DNA from: Pseudomonas lini
Lineage (GTDB): Bacteria > Pseudomonadota > Gammaproteobacteria > Pseudomonadales > Pseudomonadaceae
Length of the DNA: 64,000 nucleotides
Assembly: GCF_964063345.1 (NCBI RefSeq)
Contig: NZ_OZ061318.1
Coordinates: 1,984,001 to 2,048,000 of the forward strand
Direction: 5' to 3'
Shown in pieces: positions 38,364 to 49,572 of the stretch. Made by a program: the position numbers and the translations under genes. A model generated the notes under the pieces. That model did not search any database, was not told where the DNA came from, and saw nothing but the letters and a program-made list of their open reading frames with translations. Position 1 is the stretch's first letter. Each line of letters starts with the position of its first letter.

Positions 38364-39401
38364 TTATTGACCCAACTTCAGGCGAGCAGTCTCGCCACTG
38401 GTGAACGGAGCGACATCAACCACCTGCCCGTTGTAGCTGACCTGCGCGCCACGGGCGAAGCCCAGACGTACGGAAAAAGGTGGCTTGCCGCTGACAGTAA
38501 CATTTTCGCCTTTACGCTTGAGACCACTCAACAGCACCTTGCCGGTGCCATCAGTCACTTGCGTCCAGCAATCAGCGGTGAATTGCAGTTGAACCTGGCC
38601 TTGGCCGGCCACTGGAGTTGCTGGAGCCGGGGCGGTCGGAGCAATCGGAGCAGTGACAACCGGGGCCGGAACAGCTGGAACAACCGGTGCAGGCGTCGCT
38701 GGTGTCGCCGGTGCCGCAACAACCGGAGCAGTGCTGTGGGTCGCAGCCGCAGGCGTTACTGCTGGAGCCGCTGGCGCTGGAACCGCTGCGCTCGTTTCGG
38801 CGCTGACTGGCTCCTCGATCGAAGTCTCGGCCTGAGGCAGCGCAAGAGGCGTTTCACCTTCAGCCTGACCTTGTGCAACGGCCTGATCTTCCGGCTCGTC
38901 CAGTGGATGGATCTGAGTGGTGCCGTCGGCGCCTTCGACTTCAACGTGTTCGGGGGCCAGGCCAACCAGGTCCTTGGTGCGCAATGAGGTTTGATCCTGC
39001 CACCAGACAAAACCACCGCCAATCACCGCGAGCAGCAACAGCAGGCTGACAATTCGCAAAATGGTGTGGGAAACCCGAACCGGCTCTTCGATACGACCCA
39101 GGCTGTGGACGTTGCTGCCCTGGGAGTCGGTACCGGTGGATTGGTCGAACTGCTGGACCAGAACGGCTTGGTCCATGCCGAGCAATTTGGCATACGCGCG
39201 AATATAGCCGCGAGCAAAGGTATGCCCAGGCAGCTTGTCGAAAGCGCCGGCTTCCAGATTACTCAGGGAATTGACGGTGAGGTTGAGCTTGAGGGCCACT
39301 TCGGCCAGCGACCAGCCATTGCTTTCGCGGGCCTGGCGCAAAGTCTCACCGGGGTTAACGCGATTCGCTGCTACAACTTCGGGATGCGCCGCTTTCATCA
39401 T
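38364..39401 (-). CDS. RodZ-like helix-turn-helix membrane protein
   Basis: A 345-aa protein with an N-terminal HTH_25 domain (residues about 18-80), one membrane segment at 114-134, a long Pro/Ala/Thr linker (about 195-265) and a C-terminal DUF4115 domain. This is the RodZ architecture, which links MreB to the membrane to maintain rod shape. ATG 39401 overlaps the pilW stop; a second ATG follows at once. The low-complexity linker is likely to vary in length between strains. Confidence 0.88.
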   Translation of the reverse strand: MMKAAHPEVVAANRVNPGETLRQARESNGWSLAEVALKLNLTVNSLSNLEAGAFDKLPGHTFARGYIRAYAKLLGMDQAVLVQQFDQSTGTDSQGSNVHSLGRIEEPVRVSHTILRIVSLLLLLAVIGGGFVWWQDQTSLRTKDLVGLAPEHVEVEGADGTTQIHPLDEPEDQAVAQGQAEGETPLALPQAETSIEEPVSAETSAAVPAPAAPAVTPAAATHSTAPVVAAPATPATPAPVVPAVPAPVVTAPIAPTAPAPATPVAGQGQVQLQFTADCWTQVTDGTGKVLLSGLKRKGENVTVSGKPPFSVRLGFARGAQVSYNGQVVDVAPFTSGETARLKLGQ

Positions 39402-40156
39402 TGCTCCGACAGGTATTGCTGATATTCCGGCGTACCGGGATAGAGTCGTTTTAATTGCAGGCCAAAACTGGCGGCCTTGTCGCGATCTTCGAACACTTTT
39501 GCCAGCCGAACGCCGAGCAACAGACTACGTGCATTTTGTTCGGTGAGCAGGCTAAAACGGTCGTAATAGTCACGCGCGGGCACATAATGCCTGTCTTCGT
39601 AAGACAACTCAGCCATTTCCAGCAATGCACGTGGCTGTTGGCGATTCAAACGCAGGGCTTTTTCCAGTTGCTGGCGGGCCAGATCACGCTGGCCAAGCTT
39701 TGAAGCGGTCATGCCCAGGTTTTCGAAAACCCGTGAACGCTCAGGATACAGGGTATCGGCGGCGGCCTGTTCGAAGCGTTCGTACGCCTCTTTGTAACGT
39801 TTCTCTTCGAAAAGAAAACTGCCGTAGTTATTCAGGATTCGCGCATCGGCGGGACGAGAAGACAGCGCTTTGCGAAAATGCTGATCGGCCAGTTCCGGCT
39901 CCATCTCGGCCTGGAACACCAGCCCCAGAGCCGCGTTGGCGTCAGGATCCGAGCTATCCAGGTCCAAAGCCTTCTTCAACGGGACTTTGGCACGCTCGGT
40001 CATGCCCTGCTGAAGATACCCCAGGCCCAGCTGCACGTAGGCGGCACGCGCTTCATCACGGCCCTTGCTGGTCTTCATCGGATTGAAGTCGCCCGACAGG
40101 ACACAACCAGCACAGAGGCTGGCCAACAGCACAAGCAGCGCGAAGCGCAGGGACAT
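39398..40156 (-). CDS. pilW: Type IV pilus biogenesis/stability lipoprotein PilW (PilF)
   Basis: A 252-aa TPR protein with a lipoprotein signal (lipobox LCAGC, Cys18). At least five TPR-like helical repeats follow (for example AAYVQLGLGYLQQGMTERA). In Pseudomonas this pilotin helps the secretin PilQ assemble in the outer membrane. It lies between rlmN and the rodZ-like gene, its standard place, and overlaps the latter. Confidence 0.92.
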   Translation of the reverse strand: MSLRFALLVLLASLCAGCVLSGDFNPMKTSKGRDEARAAYVQLGLGYLQQGMTERAKVPLKKALDLDSSDPDANAALGLVFQAEMEPELADQHFRKALSSRPADARILNNYGSFLFEEKRYKEAYERFEQAAADTLYPERSRVFENLGMTASKLGQRDLARQQLEKALRLNRQQPRALLEMAELSYEDRHYVPARDYYDRFSLLTEQNARSLLLGVRLAKVFEDRDKAASFGLQLKRLYPGTPEYQQYLSEQ

Positions 40157-40168
40157 AGAGATCCTCTC

Positions 40169-41317
40169 TTAATTATTGTTCGCGGCGTTTGTTGCGATAT
40201 CGTTTTCCGCGCTCAACTCGCGCACGGCGATATAACGTTCGCTGCGACGGGTGCGGTCCAGCACCTGCCCTACCAATTGGCCACACGCGGCATCGATGTC
40301 TTCACCGCGGGTGGTGCGCACGGTGACATTGAAGCCTGCATGGTGAAGCTGATCCTGGAAACGGCGAATCGCGTTGTTGCTCGGACGCTCGTAACCGGAA
40401 TGCGGGAACGGGTTGAACGGAATCAGGTTGATCTTGCACGGAATGTTCTTGAGCAACTCGATCATCTCAACGGCATGTTCAACCTTGTCGTTGATGTCCT
40501 TGAGCAAGGTGTACTCGATGGTCAGCACGCGCTTTTCGCCCAGGGACGACATATAGCGCTGGCACGACTCGAGCAGCATCTTAAGCGGATATTTCTTGTT
40601 GATCGGCACCAATTGGTTACGCAATGCGTCGTTTGGTGCGTGCAGCGACAACGCCAGGGACACGTCGATGTGCTTGGACAGCTCATCGATCATCGGCACC
40701 ACGCCCGAAGTGGACAGGGTCACGCGGCGCTTGGAGATCCCGTAGCCCAGGTCATCCATCATCAGATGCATGGCGGCCACGACGTTATCGAAGTTCAGCA
40801 GCGGCTCGCCCATGCCCATCATCACCACGTTGGTGATGGCACGGTCAGCGGTCGCCGGGATGCTGCCGAACGATTTATTGGCAATCCACACCTGACCGAT
40901 CACTTCGGCGGCGGTGAGGTTGCTGTTGAAACCTTGCTTGCCGGTGGAGCAAAAACTGCAATCCAGGGCACAGCCTGCCTGGGACGAAACGCACAGAGTG
41001 CCGCGTTTGCCCTGGGGAATGTACACGGTCTCGACGCAGCTACCGGACGCCACGCGTACCACCCACTTACGGGTGCCATCGGTGGAAATATCCTCGCTGA
41101 CCACTTCGGGGCCGCGGACTTCAGCAATGACCTTGAGCTTGTCGCGCAAAGCCTTGCTGACGTTCGTCATGGCGTCGAAATCATCAACGCCAAGGTGGTG
41201 AATCCATTTCATTACCTGACCGGCACGGAAACGCTTCTCCCCGATTGAGTCGAAGAATTTTTCCATTTCCTGTTGAGTCAGACCCAGCAGGTTGGTTTTT
41301 ACAGTCGATGTAGTCAT
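40169..41317 (-). CDS. rlmN: Dual-specificity rRNA/tRNA m2A methyltransferase RlmN
   Basis: A 382-aa radical-SAM enzyme that methylates C2 of A2503 in 23S rRNA and A37 in some tRNAs. The cluster cysteines are C116, C120 and C123 (CALDCSFC). The methyl-carrying cysteine is in the DIDAACGQL segment near the C-terminus. It precedes pilW by 12 bases. Confidence 0.96.
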   Translation of the reverse strand: MTTSTVKTNLLGLTQQEMEKFFDSIGEKRFRAGQVMKWIHHLGVDDFDAMTNVSKALRDKLKVIAEVRGPEVVSEDISTDGTRKWVVRVASGSCVETVYIPQGKRGTLCVSSQAGCALDCSFCSTGKQGFNSNLTAAEVIGQVWIANKSFGSIPATADRAITNVVMMGMGEPLLNFDNVVAAMHLMMDDLGYGISKRRVTLSTSGVVPMIDELSKHIDVSLALSLHAPNDALRNQLVPINKKYPLKMLLESCQRYMSSLGEKRVLTIEYTLLKDINDKVEHAVEMIELLKNIPCKINLIPFNPFPHSGYERPSNNAIRRFQDQLHHAGFNVTVRTTRGEDIDAACGQLVGQVLDRTRRSERYIAVRELSAENDIATNAANNN

Positions 41318-41345
41318 GGATTCACCTTCACTCTTAAGCCAATGC

Positions 41346-41771
41346 TTAGCGAGTGGTTACTTCAGTAGCTGCGAAGAAGTACGAGATTTCGCGAGCAGCA
41401 GCGGCTTCGGAGTCCGAACCGTGTACAGCGTTGGCGTCGATGGAATCAGCGAAGTCAGCGCGGATGGTGCCGGCAGCAGCTTCTTTAGGGTTGGTAGCGC
41501 CCATCAGCTCACGGTTCAGAGCGATAGCGTTTTCGCCTTCCAGAACCTGAACGACAACCGGACCGGAGATCATGAAAGCAACCAGGTCGCCGAAGAAACC
41601 ACGAGCGCTGTGCTCAGCGTAGAAGCCTTCAGCTTCAGCTTTGGACAGTTGCTTCAGTTTCGAAGCTACAACGCGCAGGCCAGCTTTTTCGAAACGAGTG
41701 GTGATCTCGCCGATAACGTTTTTTGCAACAGCGTCAGGCTTGATGATGGAGAAAGTACGTTGAACAGCCAT
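41346..41771 (-). CDS. ndk: Nucleoside diphosphate kinase
   Basis: A 141-aa enzyme that balances NTP pools. The phosphorylated histidine is His118 in NAVHGSDS, and the KPDAV motif is at residues 11-15. The gene is preceded by a terminator hairpin that separates it from the isc operon, and rlmN follows 28 bases downstream. Confidence 0.97.
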   Translation of the reverse strand: MAVQRTFSIIKPDAVAKNVIGEITTRFEKAGLRVVASKLKQLSKAEAEGFYAEHSARGFFGDLVAFMISGPVVVQVLEGENAIALNRELMGATNPKEAAAGTIRADFADSIDANAVHGSDSEAAAAREISYFFAATEVTTR

Positions 41772-41800
41772 GGTGTAACTCCAGAAACGGTAATTTGCGA

Positions 41801-41830
41801 AAAATTAAACCCGCGAATTATACGCGGGTT
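41801..41830 (-). terminator. Terminator at the end of the isc operon
   Basis: An 8 bp perfect stem (41808-41815 with 41823-41830); in the leftward direction it runs into TTTAATTTTT. It lies between the iscX stop and the ndk start. Confidence 0.8.
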
Positions 41831-41863
41831 CTTTGGTATTGCCTAACTGCGTACGGTGCAGAC

Positions 41864-42064
41864 TCAGTCTGCTTCTTCGATCCAGGCGGCCTGAATGGCT
41901 TCAAGCACCTTCTCGCCACCGCGGGTCGGATCATCACTGAACTCCGGCAACGCCAGCACCCATTTGTGCAGATCGACGAAGTTCACGTAACGCGGGTCCA
42001 CATCTGGCTTGGTTTCAGCCAGCTGGATCGCGATTTCAAGCACATCAACCCATTTCAGACTCAT
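41864..42064 (-). CDS. iscX: Fe-S cluster assembly protein IscX
   Basis: A 66-aa acidic protein that binds IscS and iron and modulates cluster assembly. The DVLEIAIQL helix and the DPRYVNFVDL segment are typical. It is the last gene of the isc operon, 14 bases after fdx. Confidence 0.95.
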   Translation of the reverse strand: MSLKWVDVLEIAIQLAETKPDVDPRYVNFVDLHKWVLALPEFSDDPTRGGEKVLEAIQAAWIEEAD

Positions 42065-42078
42065 GTCGGTTCCTTGAA

Positions 42079-42420
42079 TCAGTGCGGCGCTTCGGCTGCA
42101 TGGTTGAGCGAGTATTTCGGAATTTCGACGGTCAGGTCTTCATTTCCGACGATCGCCTGACAGCCTAGACGCGATTGCGCTTCCAGACCCCAGGCCCGAT
42201 CAAGAAAGTCTTCTTCCAGCTCATCCGCTTCTTCCAGCGAATCAAAACCTTCGCGGATGATGCAATGGCAGGTAGTGCAGGCGCAGACGCCGCCACAGGC
42301 GCTTTCCATCTCGATATGGTGTTCGTGGGCCAGTTCGAGAATGGATATACCGGGCTCAGCCTCTACAACCATGCCTTCCGGGCAGAACTTCTCGTGTGGC
42401 AGAAAAATGACCTGCGGCAT
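42079..42420 (-). CDS. fdx: ISC-type [2Fe-2S] ferredoxin
   Basis: A 113-aa electron carrier for Fe-S assembly. Cluster ligands are C42, C48, C51 and C87; C46 is an additional conserved cysteine of the ISC type. The ATG shares a base with the hscA stop (TGATG). Confidence 0.96.
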   Translation of the reverse strand: MPQVIFLPHEKFCPEGMVVEAEPGISILELAHEHHIEMESACGGVCACTTCHCIIREGFDSLEEADELEEDFLDRAWGLEAQSRLGCQAIVGNEDLTVEIPKYSLNHAAEAPH

Positions 42421-44285
42421 CAGTTATCCTCGATTTCATTCAGGTTGCGCCCCGCCAGAGCGGCTTTCACCGTCGAGTCCAGGCGGCGGGCAGCAAAGGC
42501 ATCGGTCACTTGCGACAGACGCTTGGTCTGCTGCTCGATAGCGTAACCATCGGTGCCTTTCATCAATTCGGTCAGTTCCTGCATCTGCAATTCGATGACC
42601 ATGCGCTCTTCGGCGTCGAGCAAGCGTTCGCCGTCAACCTCCAGAGCGCCCTGCACTGCCTCAATCAGGCGCTGGGCATCGACCTGCTGCTCACGCAATA
42701 CGCGGGCGACTTTGTCGTCGTTGGCGTGCTGGAACGAATCCTTGAGCATTTTGGCGATTTCGCCGTCGGTCAGGCCGTAGGACGGTTTGACCTGGATGCT
42801 GGCTTCGACGCCCGAACCCAATTCGCGGGCCGAGACACTGAGCAGACCGTCGGCGTCGACCTGGAAAGTCACGCGAATCTTCGCCGCACCGGCCACCATC
42901 GCCGGAATACCGCGCAATTCGAAGCGTGCCAGGGAGCGGCAGTCGCTAATCAACTCACGCTCGCCCTGCAAGACGTGGATCGCCATGGCCGACTGGCCAT
43001 CTTTATAAGTGGTGAAGTCCTGGGCCCGGGCGACGGGGATGGTGGTGTTGCGCGGAATCACCTTCTCCATCAGGCCGCCCATGGTTTCCAGCCCCAGGGA
43101 CAATGGAATCACGTCGAGCAACAGCAGTTCGCCGCCATCACGCTTGTTGCCGGCCAGGGTATCGGCCTGGATCGCAGCACCGATGGCGACGACTTGATCC
43201 GGATCGATTTCAGTCAGCGGTTCGCGACCAAAGGCGTGCGCAACGGCTTCGCGGACGCGAGGCACGCGCGTCGAGCCGCCGACCATGACCACAGCGTGAA
43301 CGTCTTCCAGCTCGATGCCGGAATCACGCACAGCACGGCGGCAGGCTTTCAGGCTGCGAGCAACCATCGGCTCGATCAGCGCATTGAAGGCTTCACGGGT
43401 CAACTCGGCCTTCCAGTCGCCATAAGCGACTTCGATGGACGAGCAATTGGTCAGGGCTTCTTTGGCCGCACATGCGGTTTGCAGCAGATTGCGCTGCGTA
43501 CCCGGATCGAGATCGGCCGACAGACCAGCGCTCTCGATGATCCAGCCAGCAATGGCGTGATCGAAGTCATCGCCACCCAGGGCGCTGTCGCCGCCGGTGG
43601 CCAGCACTTCGAACACACCGCCGGTCAGGCGCAGAATCGAAATATCGAAAGTACCGCCGCCCAGGTCATAAATCGCGACCAGGCCTTCGGCGTGCTGATC
43701 CAGACCGTAAGCGACCGCGGCGGCGGTTGGCTCATTGAGCAAACGCAGCACGTTCAGACCGGCCAGCTTGGCTGCATCCTTGGTGGCTTGACGCTGAGCA
43801 TCATCGAAATACGCCGGAACGGTAATCACCGCGCCAACCAATTCGCCACCCAAGGTCGCTTCAGCGCGCTGACGCAGTACCTTGAGGATATCGGCGGAGA
43901 CTTCGACCGGGCTTTTCGGGCCTTGCACCGTGTCGATGAACGGCATGTGCGACTCGCCGTCGACAAAACGGTACGGCAGCTGATCGCCCAATTGCTTGAC
44001 GTCGGACAGACCACGACCCATCAAGCGCTTGACCGACAGCACCGTGTTCAAGGGATCGGACGCGGCGGCCAGTTTGGCCGATTCGCCGACTTCGACGCGA
44101 TCGGCGTGATAGCGCACGGCAGACGGCAGGATGACCTGCCCTTGCGCGTCGGCCAGAGGCTCGGAAAGACCACTGCGCAATGCAGCGACCAGCGAATTGG
44201 TAGTGCCCAAGTCGATCCCCACAGCCAGACGACGCTGGTGCGGTTGAGGACTTTGGCCGGGTTCGGCGATCTGCAGTAGGGCCAT
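42420..44285 (-). CDS. hscA: Fe-S assembly chaperone HscA (Hsp70 family)
   Basis: A 621-aa Hsp70-type chaperone. The ATPase domain has [12 protein letters not shown] near residue 24, the [12 protein letters not shown] motif and [11 protein letters not shown]; the substrate domain follows from about residue 390. It binds the LPPVK motif of IscU, which is indeed present in the IscU of this window, and drives cluster release with HscB. It is 51 bases downstream of hscB. Confidence 0.96.
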   Translation of the reverse strand: MALLQIAEPGQSPQPHQRRLAVGIDLGTTNSLVAALRSGLSEPLADAQGQVILPSAVRYHADRVEVGESAKLAAASDPLNTVLSVKRLMGRGLSDVKQLGDQLPYRFVDGESHMPFIDTVQGPKSPVEVSADILKVLRQRAEATLGGELVGAVITVPAYFDDAQRQATKDAAKLAGLNVLRLLNEPTAAAVAYGLDQHAEGLVAIYDLGGGTFDISILRLTGGVFEVLATGGDSALGGDDFDHAIAGWIIESAGLSADLDPGTQRNLLQTACAAKEALTNCSSIEVAYGDWKAELTREAFNALIEPMVARSLKACRRAVRDSGIELEDVHAVVMVGGSTRVPRVREAVAHAFGREPLTEIDPDQVVAIGAAIQADTLAGNKRDGGELLLLDVIPLSLGLETMGGLMEKVIPRNTTIPVARAQDFTTYKDGQSAMAIHVLQGERELISDCRSLARFELRGIPAMVAGAAKIRVTFQVDADGLLSVSARELGSGVEASIQVKPSYGLTDGEIAKMLKDSFQHANDDKVARVLREQQVDAQRLIEAVQGALEVDGERLLDAEERMVIELQMQELTELMKGTDGYAIEQQTKRLSQVTDAFAARRLDSTVKAALAGRNLNEIEDN

Positions 44286-44336
44286 CGTTATCAGGACTTA
44301 TCTGTATATCAGGCGTGCGACCGGAGCGGCACTGGG

Positions 44337-44858
44337 TTAATCGTCGAGGCGCTCTTCTAACTGGCGCACTTCGTAGGTGAGCTTGTCGAGGAACTGCATG
44401 CGCCGCATCAGGCGTTCGGCCTGTTCACGTTGCGCTGCATCATCCCAACAGGCTGCGAAGCTTTCGTTCAGCTCATCCTGCGCGGTCTTCAGGCGACGCT
44501 TGAACACTGCAACACCCGCCAGATCGGCGCTGTCTTGCAGGTCTTCGAGCTCTTCACGCAACTCCATCTGCTGCAGAAGAAACTCCGGATCATGCACCGT
44601 GACCTCCAGCGGCAGCTCGCGACCGCCCATGGCGAGCAAATATCGCGCGCGTTTGGGGGGGCTTTTGAGCGTCTGGTAGGCCTCGTTGAGGCTCGCGGAT
44701 TGCTCGAGCGCCAGCCGCTGCTCACGCTCGGAAGCGTCGGCAAAGCGGTCCGGATGAACACCGCGCGCCAACTCACGGTAGCGCGTGGCCAACTGCTCGA
44801 GATCCAGACGGAAGCTCGGCTGCAGTTCAAATAAAGCGAAATGACAAGGAGTTCCCAC
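44337..44858 (-). CDS. hscB: Co-chaperone HscB
   Basis: A 173-aa J-protein. The HPD motif that stimulates HscA is at residues 35-37 in the N-terminal J domain; the C-terminal three-helix domain binds IscU. The GTG start at 44858 with TGAGG six bases upstream gives the standard [11 protein letters not shown]-terminus. It begins eight bases after iscA. Confidence 0.94.
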   Translation of the reverse strand: MGTPCHFALFELQPSFRLDLEQLATRYRELARGVHPDRFADASEREQRLALEQSASLNEAYQTLKSPPKRARYLLAMGGRELPLEVTVHDPEFLLQQMELREELEDLQDSADLAGVAVFKRRLKTAQDELNESFAACWDDAAQREQAERLMRRMQFLDKLTYEVRQLEERLDD

Positions 44859-44866
44859 AAGCAGCC

Positions 44867-45190
44867 TCAGATGTTGAAGCTTTCGCCGCAGCCACATTCA
44901 CCGCGCACGTTGGGGTTGTTGAACTTGAAGCCTTCGTTCAACCCTTCCTTGACGAAATCGAGTTCGGTGCCGTCCAGGTAGGCAAGGCTTTTCGGGTCGA
45001 TGATCACTTTCTCGCCGTGACTTTCGAACACTTGATCCTCTGCCACCACCTCGTCGACAAACTCCAGCACGTAGGCAAGGCCGGAACAGCCTGTGGTGCG
45101 AACACCCAGACGAATCCCTTCACCTTTGCCGCGCCCGTTGAGGGAGCGTCGCACGTGTTGAGCAGCCGCTTCTGTCATGCTGATAGCCAT
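44867..45190 (-). CDS. iscA: A-type Fe-S carrier IscA
   Basis: A 107-aa A-type carrier. The three conserved cysteines are C35 (TTGCSGL), C99 and C101 (CGCGES). ATG 45190 with GGAG upstream is chosen over a longer frame that begins at 45214. Confidence 0.95.
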   Translation of the reverse strand: MAISMTEAAAQHVRRSLNGRGKGEGIRLGVRTTGCSGLAYVLEFVDEVVAEDQVFESHGEKVIIDPKSLAYLDGTELDFVKEGLNEGFKFNNPNVRGECGCGESFNI

Positions 45191-45224
45191 CGGTGACTCC
45201 TTACTCGTCGCCAAATCTTGAAAG

Positions 45225-45611
45225 TCAGATCAAGCCTTTCTTCTGCTTGTAGTCGCGAACGGCCGCTTTGATAGCGTCTTCAGCAAGTACGGAGCAGTGA
45301 ATTTTTACTGGCGGCAGAGCCAGTTCTTCGGCCAGCTGAGTGTTCTTGATGGTCTCTGCTTCATCCAGAGTCTTGCCTTTCATCCACTCGGTCGCCAGGG
45401 AGCTGGAGGCGATCGCCGAACCGCAACCGTAAGTCTTGAACTTGGCGTCTTCGATGATGCCTTGTTCGTTGACCTTGATCTGCAGGCGCATCACGTCGCC
45501 GCACGCCGGAGCGCCGACCATGCCGGTGCCGACATCAGGATCTTCCGCGTCCATCTTGCCGACGTTGCGCGGGTTCTCGTAGTGGTCGATGACCTTTTCG
45601 CTGTAAGCCAT
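45225..45611 (-). CDS. iscU: Fe-S cluster scaffold IscU
   Basis: A 128-aa scaffold. Cluster-binding cysteines are C37 (APACGD), C63 (YGCGS) and C106 (IHCSV), with Asp39 next to the first. The LPPVK motif at about 99-103 is the HscA recognition site. It lies 85 bases downstream of iscS. Confidence 0.97.
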   Translation of the reverse strand: MAYSEKVIDHYENPRNVGKMDAEDPDVGTGMVGAPACGDVMRLQIKVNEQGIIEDAKFKTYGCGSAIASSSLATEWMKGKTLDEAETIKNTQLAEELALPPVKIHCSVLAEDAIKAAVRDYKQKKGLI

Positions 45612-45696
45612 GATTCTTAATCCTCACTCATCAGGAGTCGCTCTTGAAGCCCTGCCAATCGTGGATTCGCAAGGCCCGGTTGCGGCGACTTGAATA

Positions 45697-46911
45697 TCAG
45701 TGCGCCGCCCACTCGATTTTCGAAATGTCGACGCCATCTTTGTACATGTCCCACAGCGGCGAGAGAGTACGCAGCTTGGTAACGGCCTCGCAGACTTTCT
45801 GCGCGGCGTAGTCGATTTCTTCTTCGGTGGTGAAACGGCCGAAGGTGAAGCGAATCGAGCTGTGTGCCAGTTCGTCGTTGCGGCCCAGGGCGCGCAATAC
45901 GTACGAAGGCTCAAGCGATGCCGAGGTGCAGGCCGAACCGGACGAAACCGCCAGATCCTTGAGCGCCATGATCAGCGACTCGCCTTCAACGTAGTTGAAG
46001 CTCAGGTTCAGGTTGTGCGGTACGCGGGCGGTCATGCTGCCATTGACGTACAGCTCTTCCAGACCTTCGACCTGCTTGAAGAAACGGTCGCTCAAGGCTT
46101 TGATGCGTACGTTCTCGGCAGCCATGTCTTCCTTGGCTACGCGGAAAGCTTCACCCATGCCCACGATCTGGTGGGTCGCCAGGGTACCGGAGCGCATGCC
46201 ACGTTCATGACCGCCGCCATGCATGGTCGCTTCGATGCGAACACGCGGCTTGCGGCTGACGTACAGCGCGCCGATGCCTTTAGGGCCATAGGTTTTGTGG
46301 GCAGAGAACGACATCATATCGACTTTCAGTTTCGACAGGTCGATCTCGACCTTGCCGGTGGACTGAGCGGCGTCGACGTGGAACAGGATCCCCTTGGAGC
46401 GGGTCAGTTCGCCGATGGCTGCGATGTCGTTGACGGTGCCGATTTCGTTGTTCACGTGCATGATCGACACAAGGATGGTGTCGTCACGCAGGGCAGCTTC
46501 GACCATCTCTGGCGTGACCAGACCATCTTCGCGAGGGTCGAGGTAGGTCACTTCGAAACCTTCACGCTCCAGTTGGCGCATGGTGTCGAGGACAGCCTTG
46601 TGCTCAATCTTGGTGGTGATCAGGTGCTTGCCCTTGGTGGAGTAGAAATGCGCCGCACCCTTGATTGCCAGGTTGTCGGACTCGGTGGCACCGGAGGTCC
46701 AGACGATTTCACGCGGGTCGGCGTTAACCAGGTCAGCGACCTGACGACGAGCGTTCTCGACGGACTCTTCAGCTTTCCAGCCGAACACGTGGGAACGGGA
46801 CGCCGGGTTACCGAAGTTTCCGTCGACCAGCAGGCATTCACTCATCTTTTGCGCGACACGTGGATCAACCGGGGTCGTCGCAGAGTAATCAAGGTAAATC
46901 GGCAATTTCAT
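45697..46911 (-). CDS. iscS: Cysteine desulfurase IscS
   Basis: A 404-aa PLP enzyme that supplies sulfur for Fe-S clusters and tRNA thiolation. The PLP lysine is Lys206 ([10 protein letters not shown]) and the persulfide cysteine is Cys328 (SSGSACTSA). It lies 50 bases downstream of iscR. Confidence 0.97.
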   Translation of the reverse strand: MKLPIYLDYSATTPVDPRVAQKMSECLLVDGNFGNPASRSHVFGWKAEESVENARRQVADLVNADPREIVWTSGATESDNLAIKGAAHFYSTKGKHLITTKIEHKAVLDTMRQLEREGFEVTYLDPREDGLVTPEMVEAALRDDTILVSIMHVNNEIGTVNDIAAIGELTRSKGILFHVDAAQSTGKVEIDLSKLKVDMMSFSAHKTYGPKGIGALYVSRKPRVRIEATMHGGGHERGMRSGTLATHQIVGMGEAFRVAKEDMAAENVRIKALSDRFFKQVEGLEELYVNGSMTARVPHNLNLSFNYVEGESLIMALKDLAVSSGSACTSASLEPSYVLRALGRNDELAHSSIRFTFGRFTTEEEIDYAAQKVCEAVTKLRTLSPLWDMYKDGVDISKIEWAAH

Positions 46912-46961
46912 GGACTATCTCCTAAATCAGGCTGGCTGGCGTGCCGCTAGCTCTTTGGCTG

Positions 46962-47453
46962 TCATTCGACGGCGGACGCTTCAATCTTGTCCAGGCGTGG
47001 CGCCTTGCTGTTGCAACGACGCTGGTCCTGACGCTGGGCTACTTCCTGCACCTCACGGCGAGTTACAAGGTCAGCCAAGCTGATACCGCTCAGAAATTCG
47101 TGAATCTGCAGGCTCAGATCGCACCACAAGTGGTGGGTCAAGCAGGTGTCGCCTTGATGGCAATCACCTTGGCCCTGGCATTTGGTTGCATCGACCGATT
47201 CGTTGACCGCATCGATCACCTGGGCGACCTGAATGCCCTGCATGTCGCGGGACAGCTGGTAACCACCGCCTGGACCGCGAACACTGGAAACCAGATTGCT
47301 GCGGCGCAATTTGGCAAAAAGCTGCTCGAGGTAGGACAGGGAGATGCCTTGGCGCTCGGAGATATCGGCCAGGGACACCGGCCCGTGCTGCGCGTGCAAC
47401 GCCAGGTCAAGCATGGCGGTCACGGCGTATCGGCCTTTTGTAGTCAGTCGCAT
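46962..47453 (-). CDS. iscR: Fe-S-dependent regulator IscR
   Basis: A 163-aa Rrf2-family repressor. The winged helix is at residues 1-75 and the cluster ligands are C92, C98, C104 and probably His107. With a [2Fe-2S] cluster it represses its own operon. Two IscR-like sites lie upstream at 47493-47540. ATG 47453 gives the normal [17 protein letters not shown] start, although its ribosome binding site is weak. Confidence 0.95.
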   Translation of the reverse strand: MRLTTKGRYAVTAMLDLALHAQHGPVSLADISERQGISLSYLEQLFAKLRRSNLVSSVRGPGGGYQLSRDMQGIQVAQVIDAVNESVDATKCQGQGDCHQGDTCLTHHLWCDLSLQIHEFLSGISLADLVTRREVQEVAQRQDQRRCNSKAPRLDKIEASAVE

Positions 47454-47492
47454 GGACAATTACCACGGAGTTCGGAATGGGGCGAGTATGCA

Positions 47493-47540
47493 ATTCCCGA
47501 GTATTTAAGTCAACTATAAGACCTAGTACTTTAGTCAGGT
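47493..47540 (-). promoter_or_regulatory. Two tandem IscR type 1-like sites at the isc promoter
   Basis: Read on the minus strand, the proximal site (47517 to 47493) matches the E. coli type 1 consensus at about 22 of 25 positions, with TTGACT that may also serve as -35. The distal site (47540 to 47516) is weaker (GACTAAAGTACTAGG core) and shares two bases with the first. This mirrors the double-site layout of the E. coli iscR promoter. Confidence 0.7.
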
Positions 47541-47610
47541 TTACCCGCAAAAGAGCGCGCGCATCATAACAAAGGCTGGCCCTTAACAGCCAGCAGTACC
47601 GAGTTATCGT

Positions 47611-47704
47611 TCATCGCGGGCAAGCCCGCTCCCACATGGATTTACGCCATGCACACCATCAAGGGCATACACAAACCCTGTGGGAGCGGGCTTGCCCGCG
47701 ATGA
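47611..47704. repeat. REPIN, type A
   Basis: Inverted type A REPs between the iscR promoter and the 3' end of cysE. Confidence 0.9.
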
Positions 47705-47716
47705 AGCCAACTTGGT

Positions 47717-48496
47717 CTAGCTGGCCTGGCTCTGATCCTTGTCCTTCACACATGCAAAGTCTTCTTCGCGCAGTTCAGGCAGGTCTTTCGCACAGTAATT
47801 GCTACCCAGGTCCTTCAGCGCCCCGCACATTCCTTCAAGTCGACCATCGACTGCCTGCAAATGATCAAGCAACTGGTTAATGGCTCGAGCCACCGGGTCC
47901 GGCATGTCTTCACCAACACCGTAGGCATCGAAACCAATCTTCTCGGCCATGGCCTTGCGCTTGGCATCCTGCTCGTCGTCGGACTTGACGATGATCCGAC
48001 CCGGAATCCCCACCACTGTCGCCCCAGGCGGAACCGCCTTGGTGACCACGGCATTGGAACCCACCTTGGCCCCGGCACCAACAGTGAACGGGCCGAGCAC
48101 CTTGGCGCCCGCCCCGACCACCACGCCGTCTTCCAGAGTCGGGTGACGCTTGCCCTTGTTCCAGCTGGTGCCGCCGAGGGTCACTCCTTGATACAAAGTG
48201 ACGTCGTTGCCGATCTCGGCAGTCTCACCGATAACGATGCCCATGCCATGGTCGATAAAGAAGCGACGACCGACCTTGGCGCCCGGATGGATCTCAATCC
48301 CGGTCAACCAGCGACCGAAGTTCGACACCAGGCGCGCCAGCCATTTCCAGCCCATACCCCACAACGCTGACGACAAACGATGGATCCAGATGGCATGCAT
48401 GCCCGGGTAGCACGTCAGAACCTCAAAAGCATTACGCGCCGCCGGGTCACGATGGAAAACACTTTGGATATCTTCACGCAAACGCTCGAACATCAT
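47717..48496 (-). CDS. cysE: Serine O-acetyltransferase
   Basis: A 259-aa enzyme that acetylates serine with acetyl-CoA, the first step of cysteine synthesis. An N-terminal helical domain is followed by a left-handed beta-helix of hexapeptide repeats ([10 protein letters not shown] through [11 protein letters not shown]), with the active His in [15 protein letters not shown] 48496 overlaps the trmJ TAA. Its place next to the isc operon, which uses cysteine, is standard. Confidence 0.95.
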   Translation of the reverse strand: MMFERLREDIQSVFHRDPAARNAFEVLTCYPGMHAIWIHRLSSALWGMGWKWLARLVSNFGRWLTGIEIHPGAKVGRRFFIDHGMGIVIGETAEIGNDVTLYQGVTLGGTSWNKGKRHPTLEDGVVVGAGAKVLGPFTVGAGAKVGSNAVVTKAVPPGATVVGIPGRIIVKSDDEQDAKRKAMAEKIGFDAYGVGEDMPDPVARAINQLLDHLQAVDGRLEGMCGALKDLGSNYCAKDLPELREEDFACVKDKDQSQAS

Positions 48497-49266
48497 TAAT
48501 CCTTCCGCTTTAGAAGCTCGCCACGGGCCGCTTTCTGGGTTTCCGTGAGGATGCCACGCAATATATTCATTTCCGCCCGGCTGACCGAGCTGCGTCCGTA
48601 TAACCGACGCAGACGCGCCATCAAGTGCCGTGGTTTTTCCGGGTCGAGGAATTCGATGGCCACCAGCGTTTGCTCCAGGTGCTCATAGAATCGCTCCAGC
48701 TCATCCATGGTCGCCAGCTCACCACTTTTGGTGGACGCCACTTCATCCTTCTCGACCTTGCTCGGCTGACCCGCTGCCGCCAACCAGGACATACGCACTT
48801 CATAGCTCAACACCTGCACCGCCGCCCCAAGGTTCAGCGAACTGAACTCAGGGTCTGATGGGATGTGCACGTGATAATGACATCGCTGCAACTCTTCATT
48901 GGTCAGGCCGGAATCTTCACGACCAAACACCAATGCGATCTCGGCACCCTGCCCCGCCTCCTCGACCACCTTCACACCGCATTCGCGGGGATCGAGCAAC
49001 GGCCACGGAATGCGACGATCGCGAGCACTGGTACCCAGTACCAGATTGCAGCCGACCAAGGCATCTTCCAGAGTGGCGACGACCTGAGCATTTTCAAGGA
49101 TGTCACCGGCGCCGGACGCACGCGCATCGGCCTCGTGATGCGGGAACAGCCGCGGTTCGACCAGCACCAGCCGCGACAGGCCCATGTTCTTCATGGCACG
49201 CGCAGCCCCGCCGATATTTCCGGGGTGACTGGTATTGACCAGGACGACACGAATGTTTTGCAGCAA
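48496..49266 (-). CDS. trmJ: tRNA (cytidine/uridine-32-2'-O)-methyltransferase TrmJ
   Basis: A 256-aa SPOUT methyltransferase that methylates the ribose of residue 32 in tRNAs. The N-terminal [18 protein letters not shown] motif and the knot region [16 protein letters not shown] are characteristic. The C-terminal extension is helical. The stop overlaps the cysE start. Confidence 0.94.
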   Translation of the reverse strand: MLQNIRVVLVNTSHPGNIGGAARAMKNMGLSRLVLVEPRLFPHHEADARASGAGDILENAQVVATLEDALVGCNLVLGTSARDRRIPWPLLDPRECGVKVVEEAGQGAEIALVFGREDSGLTNEELQRCHYHVHIPSDPEFSSLNLGAAVQVLSYEVRMSWLAAAGQPSKVEKDEVASTKSGELATMDELERFYEHLEQTLVAIEFLDPEKPRHLMARLRRLYGRSSVSRAEMNILRGILTETQKAARGELLKRKD

Positions 49267-49572
49267 GGGAGGCGCTCTCGAACACTTTAATAGGGAGCAG
49301 AATCTTACAGTTCATCAGGGTGTCCTGCCTCAAAAATAACTGCTCACTTTTGATGGCACTCAATGTTGGCATGCTGCGTTGCCACCTCCGCCCACAACAA
49401 GCTATGAGTCAGCGCGGCGCCTTGCCCGCCAACATAGACCACTCGTCAAAATATGAACGTATTTACGAGGCGGGACACACCGTTAAGCCATGAAAGCGAA
49501 CACCGACCTTCACCTGTAGAAACTTTCTGATAGAATGCCCGGCTTTCTTTAACAACCTTAGGTGACACATCC
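49267..49572. other. Divergent promoter region of trmJ and suhB, no gene seen
   Basis: These 306 bases contain the starts of two divergent housekeeping genes. TAGAAT at 49531-49536 followed by GCCC is a good -10 for suhB; the corresponding -35 is weak. Nothing else is recognised. Confidence 0.5.

Noticed and set aside
42510..44279. A 589-codon plus-strand frame opposite hscA
   Set aside because: Antisense shadow of a conserved chaperone gene, with no recognisable domain.
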